A stretch of 7,485 bases of DNA from Aliarcobacter butzleri (lineage in GTDB: Bacteria; Campylobacterota; Campylobacteria; Campylobacterales; Arcobacteraceae). Below are positions 1-6,228 of the stretch, one piece after another. The translations under genes were made by a program, and so were the position numbers. The number at the start of each line of letters is the position of its first letter. Position 1 is the first letter of the stretch. The stretch is from the NCBI GenBank assembly GCA_012522985.1, contig JAAYJJ010000144.1, positions 1 to 7,485 on the forward strand. Reading direction: 5' to 3'. The notes under the pieces were generated by a model, which did no database searches, was not told the DNA's origin, and was given only the letters and a program-made list of their open reading frames with translations.

Positions 1-3
1 AAA

Positions 4-990
4 CTACTCTAACTCTAAGTATTTATTTCCAAAATAAAATCTATTACCCAATGATATAAATTTATCTTCATTATTATAATCAAAGCTATAAACAGATACA
101 TCTTTAAGATCATTTGACATTTTGATAATATATCCATTTTGCTCTAGTGCATATAGACTGTTTTCACCAAAAGCTAAACCAAAGATTTTAGAAAATTTAA
201 ATTTTTGTTCATTGTAAGGCTTTAGCTTATTGTCCATAACCAAAATCCTACCATCTACTGTTGCTATATAGATTTGATTGTTTTTAGTTGCTATATCTTT
301 AATCTCCAAATTTAAAGAGTATAAATTAGCACCAATAGATAAAACAGAGTTTGCCGTTGCTGCTATTAGTTGTTCATCAACTTCTTCAAAAAATGTAATA
401 TTTTTAAAAGCTTTCTTACTAGCATCTACAATAACATCTCTTATTATAGAATTGTCATTGATACTATAGATGATTACTTTACCATCAAGTGTAGGAAATA
501 AGATGATATCTGACATAAATTTTGGATTTGTAGTTTTTGTATCATTTGCCAATGCTTGGCTAAATTGCTCTTTAAATATAGTTTTAGATCTATTTAAATC
601 ATAAACTGCTATGGAGTTGTCAATATATATTATAGCAAGTAGATTGTTATCTATAGACGCACTTATAATGTTGTTATCTAGTTTTATGATTTTATTATCT
701 ATAGCTATATTGCTATTGTTATCTGCACTTAGTGTGATATTTTTGACTTGATTAATAAAAGTAAAATCATTTCCTACTTTGTTTTCTACTATACCATTTG
801 GAGTTATAAATTGCATATTAGCCAATGTTGCCCCTGATTTATTAAAATCAACAATAGTAGATGAAAGAGATTTTGAGTGTTTTGTAAAACTACCATCTAC
901 GCTATCTGGTTTATAGTATTGTTTAGAGTTACACCCTGTTAGTAGATATGCTAACAATAGTAAAGATAGATATTTTATTATATTAGTCAT
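4..990 (-). CDS. Outer-membrane lipoprotein with beta-propeller character, BamB-like
   Basis: Likely an outer-membrane lipoprotein of the PQQ/WD-type beta-propeller class, plausibly the local counterpart of BamB, the BAM-complex lipoprotein that helps insert outer-membrane beta-barrels. Seen: 328 residues; an N-terminal hydrophobic signal segment (about 5-18) ending in a lipobox LTGC with the lipidated cysteine at residue 20. Residue +2 is Asn, not Asp, which under the Lol sorting rule favours the outer membrane. The rest is short beta-strand repeats with propeller-blade character (for example IAVYDL, KVIIYSI, QIYIATVDGRILVMD). It is somewhat shorter than E. coli BamB (about 390). The stop is TAG. 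It begins 10 bp after the stop of the upstream YfgM-like gene, so the two are probably cotranscribed; the same neighbours occur in E. coli (yfgM-bamB). Lipoprotein and propeller calls are fairly firm. The BamB assignment is inference from fold and neighbour, since no diagnostic motif is visible. Confidence 0.72.
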   Translation of the reverse strand: MTNIIKYLSLLLLAYLLTGCNSKQYYKPDSVDGSFTKHSKSLSSTIVDFNKSGATLANMQFITPNGIVENKVGNDFTFINQVKNITLSADNNSNIAIDNKIIKLDNNIISASIDNNLLAIIYIDNSIAVYDLNRSKTIFKEQFSQALANDTKTTNPKFMSDIILFPTLDGKVIIYSINDNSIIRDVIVDASKKAFKNITFFEEVDEQLIAATANSVLSIGANLYSLNLEIKDIATKNNQIYIATVDGRILVMDNKLKPYNEQKFKFSKIFGLAFGENSLYALEQNGYIIKMSNDLKDVSVYSFDYNNEDKFISLGNRFYFGNKYLELE

Positions 991-1000
991 AAAAACTCAC

Positions 1001-1576
1001 TTAATTTGATTTTACAGAGATATAGTGTCTTATAAGATTTGCTAACTCTGTAGATGCACTATCATCTTGAAGCATATTTATACTGTTTTTTGCACTCTCA
1101 AACTCACCTGCTTTTATCTCTTGTAGTGCTTTTGTTACTACGGCATAATCTTTGAATAAAAAGTTGCTATTTGTAATCAAGGTATTTATAGTAGCACTAT
1201 CATTTTCTTCTAAAGCTTTTTGAAATTGGGCAATCTCTTTAAAAATAGCTACATTTGGAATATGTGTACTATCTTTGATGTGTAGGGCTATTTCATATAA
1301 CTCTTTATTTGTTTGTTGTAGTCTATTTAAAGCCTCTTGGTTGTTGTTATCGACTAAAAACTCATTTAAAGCAATATTTGCTTTTACCATATTTTGCCCC
1401 TTAGAATAATCATAAACCAAAGTACCAATAATTGCTAAAATAGTAGCTATAACTATAGCAATAATAACATTTTTGTTTTTTTTATAAAACTTTTCAGCTT
1501 TAACAAAACTCTCTATAAATTGTTCTTGAGCAGTAAGCTCAGTTTTTACATATTGAATATTCTCTTTTAGACTCAT
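1001..1576 (-). CDS. Single-pass membrane protein with periplasmic TPR-like domain, YfgM-like
   Basis: A 191-residue bitopic inner-membrane protein. Seen: a cytoplasmic N-terminus rich in charge (1-35, with YKKNKN just before the membrane), one transmembrane helix at about 37-56, and a helical, Asn/Glu-rich periplasmic domain (about 60-191) whose repeated A-L/helix pattern suggests tetratricopeptide-like repeats. This matches the architecture and length of E. coli YfgM (206 residues), an ancillary SecYEG-associated factor linked to periplasmic chaperones and encoded directly upstream of bamB. Here too it lies directly upstream of a propeller lipoprotein gene. The start is supported by GAGGAAG ending 2 nt before the ATG (plus-strand 1579-1585) and by a -10 box about 30 nt upstream. 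The YfgM name rests on architecture and synteny; other small membrane-anchored TPR proteins cannot be excluded. Confidence 0.7.
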   Translation of the reverse strand: MSLKENIQYVKTELTAQEQFIESFVKAEKFYKKNKNVIIAIVIATILAIIGTLVYDYSKGQNMVKANIALNEFLVDNNNQEALNRLQQTNKELYEIALHIKDSTHIPNVAIFKEIAQFQKALEENDSATINTLITNSNFLFKDYAVVTKALQEIKAGEFESAKNSINMLQDDSASTELANLIRHYISVKSN

Positions 1577-1715
1577 TACTTCCTCGTTGTATCAATGATT
1601 TTGGATATCATACTAAAAAAAAGATAAGTAAAACTTTAAATGTTAATTTTTTTATAGGATTCTTAAGTAAATTTTATGTAGTATTACATCAATATTTTGT
1701 AAATCAGGAAAAAAG
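1577..1715. promoter_or_regulatory. Divergent intergenic promoter region
   Basis: This 139-bp AT-rich gap separates the minus-strand YfgM-like gene from ctpA on the plus strand, so it must serve both directions. The minus-strand -10 box is listed separately. For ctpA there is no clear consensus: TATAGG at 1653-1658 and TAGTAT at 1679-1684 are each weak -10 candidates. A clear AGGAAAAAAG ribosome site sits directly before the ctpA ATG. No -35 box stands out, as is usual for the housekeeping sigma factor of Campylobacterota. Confidence 0.5.
1607..1612 (-). promoter_or_regulatory. -10 box of the YfgM-like/lipoprotein operon
   Basis: Read on the minus strand this is TATGAT, one mismatch from TATAAT, preceded by a run of eight T residues and AG. 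T-rich DNA upstream of the -10 box in place of a -35 box is typical of Campylobacterota promoters. The implied transcript start near 1600 gives a leader of about 24 nt, long enough for the GAGGAAG ribosome site. Confidence 0.5.
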
Positions 1716-3014
1716 ATGTTTTATAGATTTTTGTTTGTGTGTTTATTTGTTTTTAGTGCTTTAAGTTTTGCTCAAAATGCCCCTTTATCAAACGAAGAGG
1801 CACAAAGTAGGCTGGAGTCTTTATCGAAGCTTACCAAGATATTGGGTACAGTTGAAAAGTATTATGTAGATGATATTAAACTACAAGAGGTTGTTGATAA
1901 AGCTATAAAGGGTTTATTGCAAGAGCTTGATGCACATTCGGCTTATATGGATAGTAAAACATTTAAAGAGATGCAAGTTCAAATGAAAGGTGAGTTTGGA
2001 GGACTTGGAATAGTTGTTGGTATGAGAGACTCAGCTTTAACAGTAATATCTCCTATAGATGACACACCAGCAGCAAGAGCAGGTATAAAATCTGGTGATA
2101 TAATTATAAAAATAGATGATAAATCAACACTAAATATGACATTAGATGAAGCTGTTAAACATATGAAGGGTGAACCAAATACGGAAGTTGATATAACAAT
2201 AGTAAGAAAAAATGAAAATAAACCACTTGTTATTGGGCTAAAAAGAGCTATTATAGATCTTAAATCAGTATCTATTAAAACTATTGAAAATGATATGGTT
2301 TATCTTAGAGTCTCTACATTTGATGAAAAAGTGGTAAGTAGTGTTAAAGAACAACTACCAAAATATCTAAAAAATGCAAAAGGAATAGTGCTAGATCTTA
2401 GAAACAATCCAGGCGGAGCTTTAAAAGAGGCTATAGGATTGGTGGATTTATTTGTTGATAGCGGTGTAATAGTTTCACAAAGGGGAAGAAATCCTCAAGA
2501 TGAAGAGAAACATTTTGCAAGTAAGCTAAATACTATGACAAAGTTACCTATGGTTGTACTTATAAACGGTGGTAGTGCAAGTGCTAGTGAGATAGTAAGT
2601 GGTTCGTTACAAGATCATAAAAGAGCTATAGTTGTAGGAGAAAAGAGTTTTGGAAAAGGTTCTGTTCAAGTAGTATTACCTTTAGATGAAAAAGAGAGTG
2701 AAGCTATCAAACTAACAATAGCTTGATATTATTTACCAAGTGGAAGATCTATTCAAGCTGTTGGGGTAGATCCTGATATAGTTGCTTATGAAGGAGAGGC
2801 TGTTAGAAGTAAGGAAGATGATCTTAAGATAAAAGAGGCTGATTTGAAAAAACATCTAGAAGGAGAGCTAGATAAAGCAAATGGGAATAGTAAAGAAGAG
2901 ACAACAAAAACAGATGAGAGTAGTAACAATATAACACAAAATGATTTGTTTGCAGATAATCAGTTAAGAACTGCAACAGATGTATTACAGGCTTTAATTT
3001 TAATTCAAAAATAA
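1716..3014 (+). pseudogene. ctpA: Carboxyl-terminal processing protease (S41), interrupted by an in-frame TGA
   Basis: Secreted serine protease of the CtpA/Prc family (S41A), which trims or degrades periplasmic proteins from the C-terminus. Seen: signal peptide (about 1-19, FSALSFA), helical N-terminal region (25-80), PDZ domain (about 92-170, GGLGIVV), and the S41 core. The catalytic residues match the family spacing: Ser289 in SASASEI, Lys314 in FGKG and Gln318. The frame stops at TGA 2724-2726 (codon 337), where the family has LTxARYYxPSGRSIQ; the arginine is replaced by stop. Reading through gives 95 more in-frame codons (YYLPSGRSIQAVGVDPDI..., then a charged tail) ending at TAA 3012-3014, for a full length of 432 residues. 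The 336-residue product keeps the triad but loses the following strand and C-terminal region, so it is probably inactive or impaired. The cause could be a nonsense mutation, a sequencing error or readthrough. The start has an AGGAAAAAAG site. purC follows after 14 bp. Confidence 0.88.
2724..2726 (+). other. ctpA: In-frame premature stop (TGA) in ctpA
   Basis: TGA lies between GCT (Ala336) and TAT TAT (Tyr-Tyr) of the conserved ARYY strand. One base change from AGA or CGA (Arg) explains it. The other complete genes here end in TAA or TAG, and tryptophan is written TGG in neighbouring genes such as purC and plsC. Confidence 0.9.
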
Positions 3015-3028
3015 CAACGGAGAAAAAA

Positions 3029-3745
3029 ATGCAAAAAAAAGAGCTTTTGTACGAAGGTAAAGCTAAAAAGATATGGACAACAGAGGATAAGGATCTGTTA
3101 ATATCAGAGTTCAAAGATGATCTAACAGCATTTAATGGAGAGAAAAAAGATAGTGAAAGTGGCAAGGGTGCTTTAAATAATAAGATTAGTACAGAGCTTT
3201 TTAAACTTTTGGCATCAAAAGGGGTTAAAACTCACTTTGTAGAGCAATTAGATGATAATCATATGTTACATAAAAAAGTAGATATCATTATGATAGAGGT
3301 AGTTGTTAGAAATATTGCTACAGGAAGTTTAAGCAAAAGATTGGGTATAGAAGATGGTAAGGCTTTGCCTTTTGTTTTGGTTGAGTTTTATTTAAAAGAT
3401 GACTCACTTAATGATCCTATTTTAAATGATGAACATTGTTTGATTTTGGAACTTGTTGATAGTGTAGATGATCTTGATACTCTAAGAGCTATGGCAAGAA
3501 ATGTAAATGATATATTAAAACCATTTTTCTATGAAAAGGGATTAAATCTAATAGATTTTAAACTTGAATTTGGTAAAGATACAAATGGTGAGATTATTTT
3601 AGCTGATGAAATAAGTCCTGATAACTGTAGATTTTGGGATGTTCATACAAAAGAAAAGATGGATAAAGATAGATTTAGACAAGGTTTAGGTGGATTGAAA
3701 CTTGCATATGAAGAAGTTTTAAATAGAATTATAAAAGATAAATAA
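3029..3745 (+). CDS. purC: Phosphoribosylaminoimidazole-succinocarboxamide synthase (SAICAR synthetase)
   Basis: Cytoplasmic enzyme of de novo purine synthesis that joins CAIR and aspartate with ATP to give SAICAR. Seen: 238 residues, the usual length for the bacterial single-domain form. Motifs in order: YEGKAKKIW (8-16) of the N-terminal nucleotide-binding lobe, RNIATGS (94-100), [10 protein letters not shown] (125-134), LIDFKLEFG (174-182, the second family signature) and [13 protein letters not shown] (192-204). The first signature is slightly off: Met88 stands where the pattern usually has Pro, unlikely to matter. The start is supported by ACGGAG upstream of the ATG. The start is flanked by A7 and A8 runs, the second spanning codons 2-5. 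The gene sits 14 bp behind ctpA, as in C. jejuni (Cj0511-Cj0512, from memory), and is probably cotranscribed with it. purS and purQ, its usual neighbours in that lineage, do not follow. Confidence 0.97.
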   Translation: MQKKELLYEGKAKKIWTTEDKDLLISEFKDDLTAFNGEKKDSESGKGALNNKISTELFKLLASKGVKTHFVEQLDDNHMLHKKVDIIMIEVVVRNIATGSLSKRLGIEDGKALPFVLVEFYLKDDSLNDPILNDEHCLILELVDSVDDLDTLRAMARNVNDILKPFFYEKGLNLIDFKLEFGKDTNGEIILADEISPDNCRFWDVHTKEKMDKDRFRQGLGGLKLAYEEVLNRIIKDK

Positions 3746-3759
3746 TATTACTACAATTT

Positions 3760-3786
3760 AAACTCTTTATCTTTGATAAAGAGTTT
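3760..3786 (+). terminator. Hairpin terminator after purC
   Basis: A perfect 12-bp inverted repeat (AAACTCTTTATC, 3760-3771, and GATAAAGAGTTT, 3775-3786) with a 3-nt TTT loop, 14 bp past the purC stop. The stem is AT-rich and the T tract after it is poor (TTTCTTAC), so it may be a leaky terminator or an mRNA 3'-end stabiliser. Its position before a new promoter supports a transcription boundary. Confidence 0.65.
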
Positions 3787-3821
3787 CTTACAAGATATAT
3801 GGCTATTAATGTTTTTTAGTG

Positions 3822-3827
3822 TATAAT
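3822..3827 (+). promoter_or_regulatory. -10 box for the SH3 protein-plsC unit
   Basis: A perfect TATAAT preceded by GTTTTTTAGTG, a T-rich stretch of the kind that replaces the -35 box in Campylobacterota. The predicted transcript start near 3834 gives a leader of roughly 29 nt, with AAGGAG (3846-3851) 11 nt before the ATG at 3863. Together with the hairpin just upstream this makes the next two genes a separate transcription unit from purC. Confidence 0.7.
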
Positions 3828-3862
3828 ATATGTTTGATTAGAATAAAGGAGAGTTTTATCTA

Positions 3863-5119
3863 ATGACAAAATATAAAACAGATATAGCTAAAAGTATATT
3901 TAAGAGTTTTATAACCTTATTTGTTTTCTCTATTTTTCTTTTTGCTCAAGAAGAGTTTGTTTTTGATGAAGAGAGTATGTTCCCTATGGAAGAGGATTTT
4001 AAACAAGAAAAAGATATTACCATAGAGCCTCTTAGTGTATATGATAGCAAAATCGAAGAGCAAGAACAATATATAGAACTAAAAAGAGAAGATTTAGAGT
4101 TTAACTTAAACTATGATAATAATATGATAGTAAGATATGATACTATACCTAAAAAAGTATTTTTAAAACAACATTTTGAAGTAGTTTTAAATGCTACTAT
4201 TGCAACTAATGATTTTGATACTATATTGATTAGCCTAGAAAATGGACATGGGTATGAGCTAATCTCAAAAGATCTACATTGGAGTGAAGATAGTAATAGG
4301 CTTTTTAAAAATAGAGTTATTTTTAAAGCAAATGAAGAAAATATTATTATGCCTAATATAATTGTCTCTTTGGTCAAAGATAATATGATTGTAGAAGAGT
4401 ATAAGCTAGAAAAACTAAATATCAATGTACTTAAAGTTGGACAACATATAGAGCATTTTTCACATGTTATTGCCAAAGATCTAAAGCTAACAAGTCATAT
4501 AACAAAACAGTATGATAATAATACATTTTTAAATATGATAGAGATAGAAGCTATTAACTCTAATCTTGAAGATTTTTATTTGAAAAACTATAATAAACAA
4601 GGCATAGAGTATATAGATGGTGACTTTAATAAGCAAAAATTAGTTTATTTTATAATTTTACCTATTCATGAAGATAGTTTAATCTTGAGTTATTATAATA
4701 CAAACAAAGATAAATTGGAGATTATTTCAAGCCCTATAATCCATACAGAAGAGATTGTAAGTACACAAACAGATCTAAATCCTTTAAATAGTAATTGGTT
4801 ATGGTATAAAAAGATAGCTATAAGTGTGTTACTTGCTTTTTGTTTTATATGGTTGATATTTAGTAGAAGTAAGTTTTCTATATCTGTTTTTATAGTAGTT
4901 TTGGCTATATTTATCTATCTTTTTATGCCAAATAGTAAGATTATGTTAAAAGAGGGAACAAATATATTTATTCTTCCTACTAAAAGTTCTAGTGTTTTTT
5001 TACAAACACATCAAGATAATATAGTAGAGGTTTTGGATTCACACAAAGGATTTATAAAAGTTTTGTTACCAGATAATAAAATAGGATGGGTTTATGAAAA
5101 AGATATTAGCAAAGATTAA
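3863..5119 (+). CDS. Envelope protein with periplasmic domain, two membrane helices and C-terminal SH3-like domain
   Basis: Function not established. Seen in 418 residues: a signal-type hydrophobic segment (13-28, probable cleavage after FAQ); an acidic stretch (30-80); a beta-rich domain (about 85-300) containing VFLKQHFEVVLNATI, somewhat like BatD or Ig-like periplasmic modules; two hydrophobic helices (about 317-333 and 338-354) joined by a tiny basic turn (SRSK); and a C-terminal SH3-like fold (about 357-414, with LKEGTNIFILPTKSS and KVLLPDNKIGWVYEKDI). By the positive-inside rule both large domains face the periplasm, and the SH3 part may contact peptidoglycan or a partner protein. Position just before plsC suggests the counterpart of C. 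jejuni Cj0515 (putative periplasmic protein, from memory). The start has AAGGAG at a longish 11-nt spacing and no competing start codon between. The 3' end overlaps plsC by 26 bp, implying cotranscription and perhaps translational coupling. The BatD resemblance is tentative. Confidence 0.8.
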   Translation: MTKYKTDIAKSIFKSFITLFVFSIFLFAQEEFVFDEESMFPMEEDFKQEKDITIEPLSVYDSKIEEQEQYIELKREDLEFNLNYDNNMIVRYDTIPKKVFLKQHFEVVLNATIATNDFDTILISLENGHGYELISKDLHWSEDSNRLFKNRVIFKANEENIIMPNIIVSLVKDNMIVEEYKLEKLNINVLKVGQHIEHFSHVIAKDLKLTSHITKQYDNNTFLNMIEIEAINSNLEDFYLKNYNKQGIEYIDGDFNKQKLVYFIILPIHEDSLILSYYNTNKDKLEIISSPIIHTEEIVSTQTDLNPLNSNWLWYKKIAISVLLAFCFIWLIFSRSKFSISVFIVVLAIFIYLFMPNSKIMLKEGTNIFILPTKSSSVFLQTHQDNIVEVLDSHKGFIKVLLPDNKIGWVYEKDISKD

Positions 5120-5783
5120 AGGGATACTATATATCTTACAATTTGCTATTACAGTAACTGTGATGATACTATTTATGTATATTTTTAAAAGTAAAAATCA
5201 TTACTTTAGAAAAAAATGGTCCTCAATGCAGATGAAACTTTTAGGTATTAGAATAGAAGAGATGGGAAAATTGGATCTAAATGCTCAACTTTTGATGATC
5301 AATCATCAATCTATGCTTGATATTGTTATTTTTGAGTATTTACATCAAAAAAATATAGCTTGGATAGCAAAGCAAGACATAGAAAAGCTTCCACTTTTTG
5401 GGCATATTATAAAAGCACCAAATATGATCTCTGTAGATAGAGAGGATAAAGCTGGACTTATTAAGCTTTTAAAAGATGCTGGAGATAGATTAGAAAGTAA
5501 TAGACCAATAGCTATTTTTCCTGAGGGTACTAGAGGTGATGGTAAGAAGTTACTCCCTTTTAAAGCAGGAGCAAAGATGATAGCAAATAAATATAATCTT
5601 TTAGTTCAACCTATAGTAGTTATTGGTTCAAAAGATAGATTGGATTCGGTTAAGCTTACAGCTACTTCTGGTAGTGTTAAAATAATATATTTAGATTCAT
5701 TTGTTGCTACAAAAGATAAAGATTGGTTTGAAGATACTCAAAAAAAGATGAATGAAGTTTTTGATGACTATAGTATAGTTTAA
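5094..5783 (+). CDS. plsC: 1-acyl-sn-glycerol-3-phosphate acyltransferase
   Basis: Inner-membrane enzyme that acylates lysophosphatidic acid to phosphatidic acid, the common precursor of membrane phospholipids. Seen: 229 residues, the usual size; an N-terminal membrane helix (about 9-31); acyltransferase motif I NHQSMLD with the catalytic pair His71 and Asp76 (HX4D); motif II region KLPLFGHIIKAPNMISVDR (98-116); motif III FPEGTR (142-147), which binds the glycerol phosphate; motif IV VQPIVV (171-176). All catalytic motifs are intact. The chosen start overlaps the preceding gene by 26 bp in another frame and has a modest AGGATGGG site; it is preferred because it supplies the membrane helix the family carries. 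The gene converges on the PAS gene with an 18-bp gap occupied by a terminator hairpin. Confidence 0.95.
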   Translation: MKKILAKIKGILYILQFAITVTVMILFMYIFKSKNHYFRKKWSSMQMKLLGIRIEEMGKLDLNAQLLMINHQSMLDIVIFEYLHQKNIAWIAKQDIEKLPLFGHIIKAPNMISVDREDKAGLIKLLKDAGDRLESNRPIAIFPEGTRGDGKKLLPFKAGAKMIANKYNLLVQPIVVIGSKDRLDSVKLTATSGSVKIIYLDSFVATKDKDWFEDTQKKMNEVFDDYSIV

Positions 5784-5788
5784 AACTA

Positions 5789-5821
5789 AAGAAAAAAGAG
5801 CTTAGTTACTCTTTTTTTCTT
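5789..5821. terminator. Shared bidirectional terminator between plsC and the PAS gene
   Basis: Left arm AAGAAAAAAGAG and right arm CTC-T7-CTT pair with one bulged T around an 8-nt loop. The arms are A-rich and T-rich, so each direction has its own U tract: T7 for plsC, and CTCTTTTTTCTTTAG for the minus strand. The stop codon of the PAS gene (5802-5804) lies in the loop and its last codons lie in the right arm, so the structure doubles as coding DNA. Confidence 0.7.
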
Positions 5822-6206
5822 GTTCTCTTAGTGTTTTATAGATCTTTTCATATTCATTTATCTCTTCTTGACTTGCTTTTCTTCTACAGCTTAAAAAACC
5901 ATCTGTTCCTTCACAAGTCTTAAAAGGGAAAATAGTAGCATATACCCAGTAGTAATCATCGTTTTTACATCTATTTTTTACATATCCAGTCCAAATTTTA
6001 CCCTGTTTTATAGTTTGCCAAAGATCTTTAAAAGCTGCTTTTGGCATATCTGGATGTCTTACTACATTATGCGGTTTGCCAATAAGTTCAGTTAGCTCAA
6101 AACCTGCAATCTTACAAAAGTCATCATTAGCAAAACTAATAATACCTTTTTCATTTGTTTCACTAACCAAAAATGCATAATCATCTAAAATTATCTCTTT
6201 TGACAT
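5802..6206 (-). CDS. Aer/CetB-type PAS domain protein (energy taxis redox sensor)
   Basis: A 134-residue stand-alone PAS protein, with no membrane helix, that most likely binds FAD and reports redox state to a chemoreceptor. Seen: the PAS fold spans about 10-100 and matches the Aer PAS closely (FANDDFCKIAGF, then VVRHPDMPKAAF, then WTGYVKNRCKNDDYYWV). The residues linked to FAD binding in E. coli Aer (Arg57, His58, Asp60, Trp79) are all present at a constant offset of seven: Arg50, His51, Asp53, Trp72. The short C-terminal tail is helical and charged. It lies 22 bp downstream of a chemoreceptor gene in the same direction, the arrangement of C. jejuni cetA-cetB, where a membrane receptor and a soluble PAS protein together do the work of Aer. 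Its ribosome site is GGGGTGG (6214-6220). Family call firm; cetB orthology probable, as Campylobacterota often encode several such PAS proteins. Confidence 0.88.
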   Translation of the reverse strand: MSKEIILDDYAFLVSETNEKGIISFANDDFCKIAGFELTELIGKPHNVVRHPDMPKAAFKDLWQTIKQGKIWTGYVKNRCKNDDYYWVYATIFPFKTCEGTDGFLSCRRKASQEEINEYEKIYKTLREQEKKSN

Positions 6207-6213
6207 ATTTATA

Positions 6214-6220
6214 CCACCCC
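6214..6220 (-). promoter_or_regulatory. G-rich ribosome binding site of the PAS gene
   Basis: Read on the minus strand, ACGGGGTGGTATAAATATG holds a GGGGTGG run 7 nt before the start. It departs from the AAGGAG-like sites elsewhere in the window, yet it is the only G-rich stretch in the 22-nt gap, so it probably sets the start. Confidence 0.5.
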
Positions 6221-6228
6221 GTATTTAG

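Noticed and set aside
1676..1689. Inverted repeat ATGTA-GTAT-TACAT upstream of ctpA, a possible operator
   Set aside because: Five-base arms in very AT-rich DNA are expected by chance, there is only one copy, and it matches no regulator site I can name.
2724..2726. Selenocysteine or reassigned TGA codon
   Set aside because: The family residue is arginine and not Cys, no selenocysteine-type hairpin is evident after the codon, and neighbouring genes use TGG for Trp and normal stops, so a point mutation or sequencing error is simpler.
2824..3165. 113-codon open frame on the minus strand
   Set aside because: It lies antisense to the end of ctpA and the start of purC, both recognisable families in the plus frame, and its Leu/Ser-rich product looks like the complement of AT-rich coding DNA.
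4111..4476. 121-codon open frame on the minus strand
   Set aside because: Antisense to the middle of the 418-residue envelope protein; low-complexity Ser/Ile/Leu product with no motif and no ribosome site noted.
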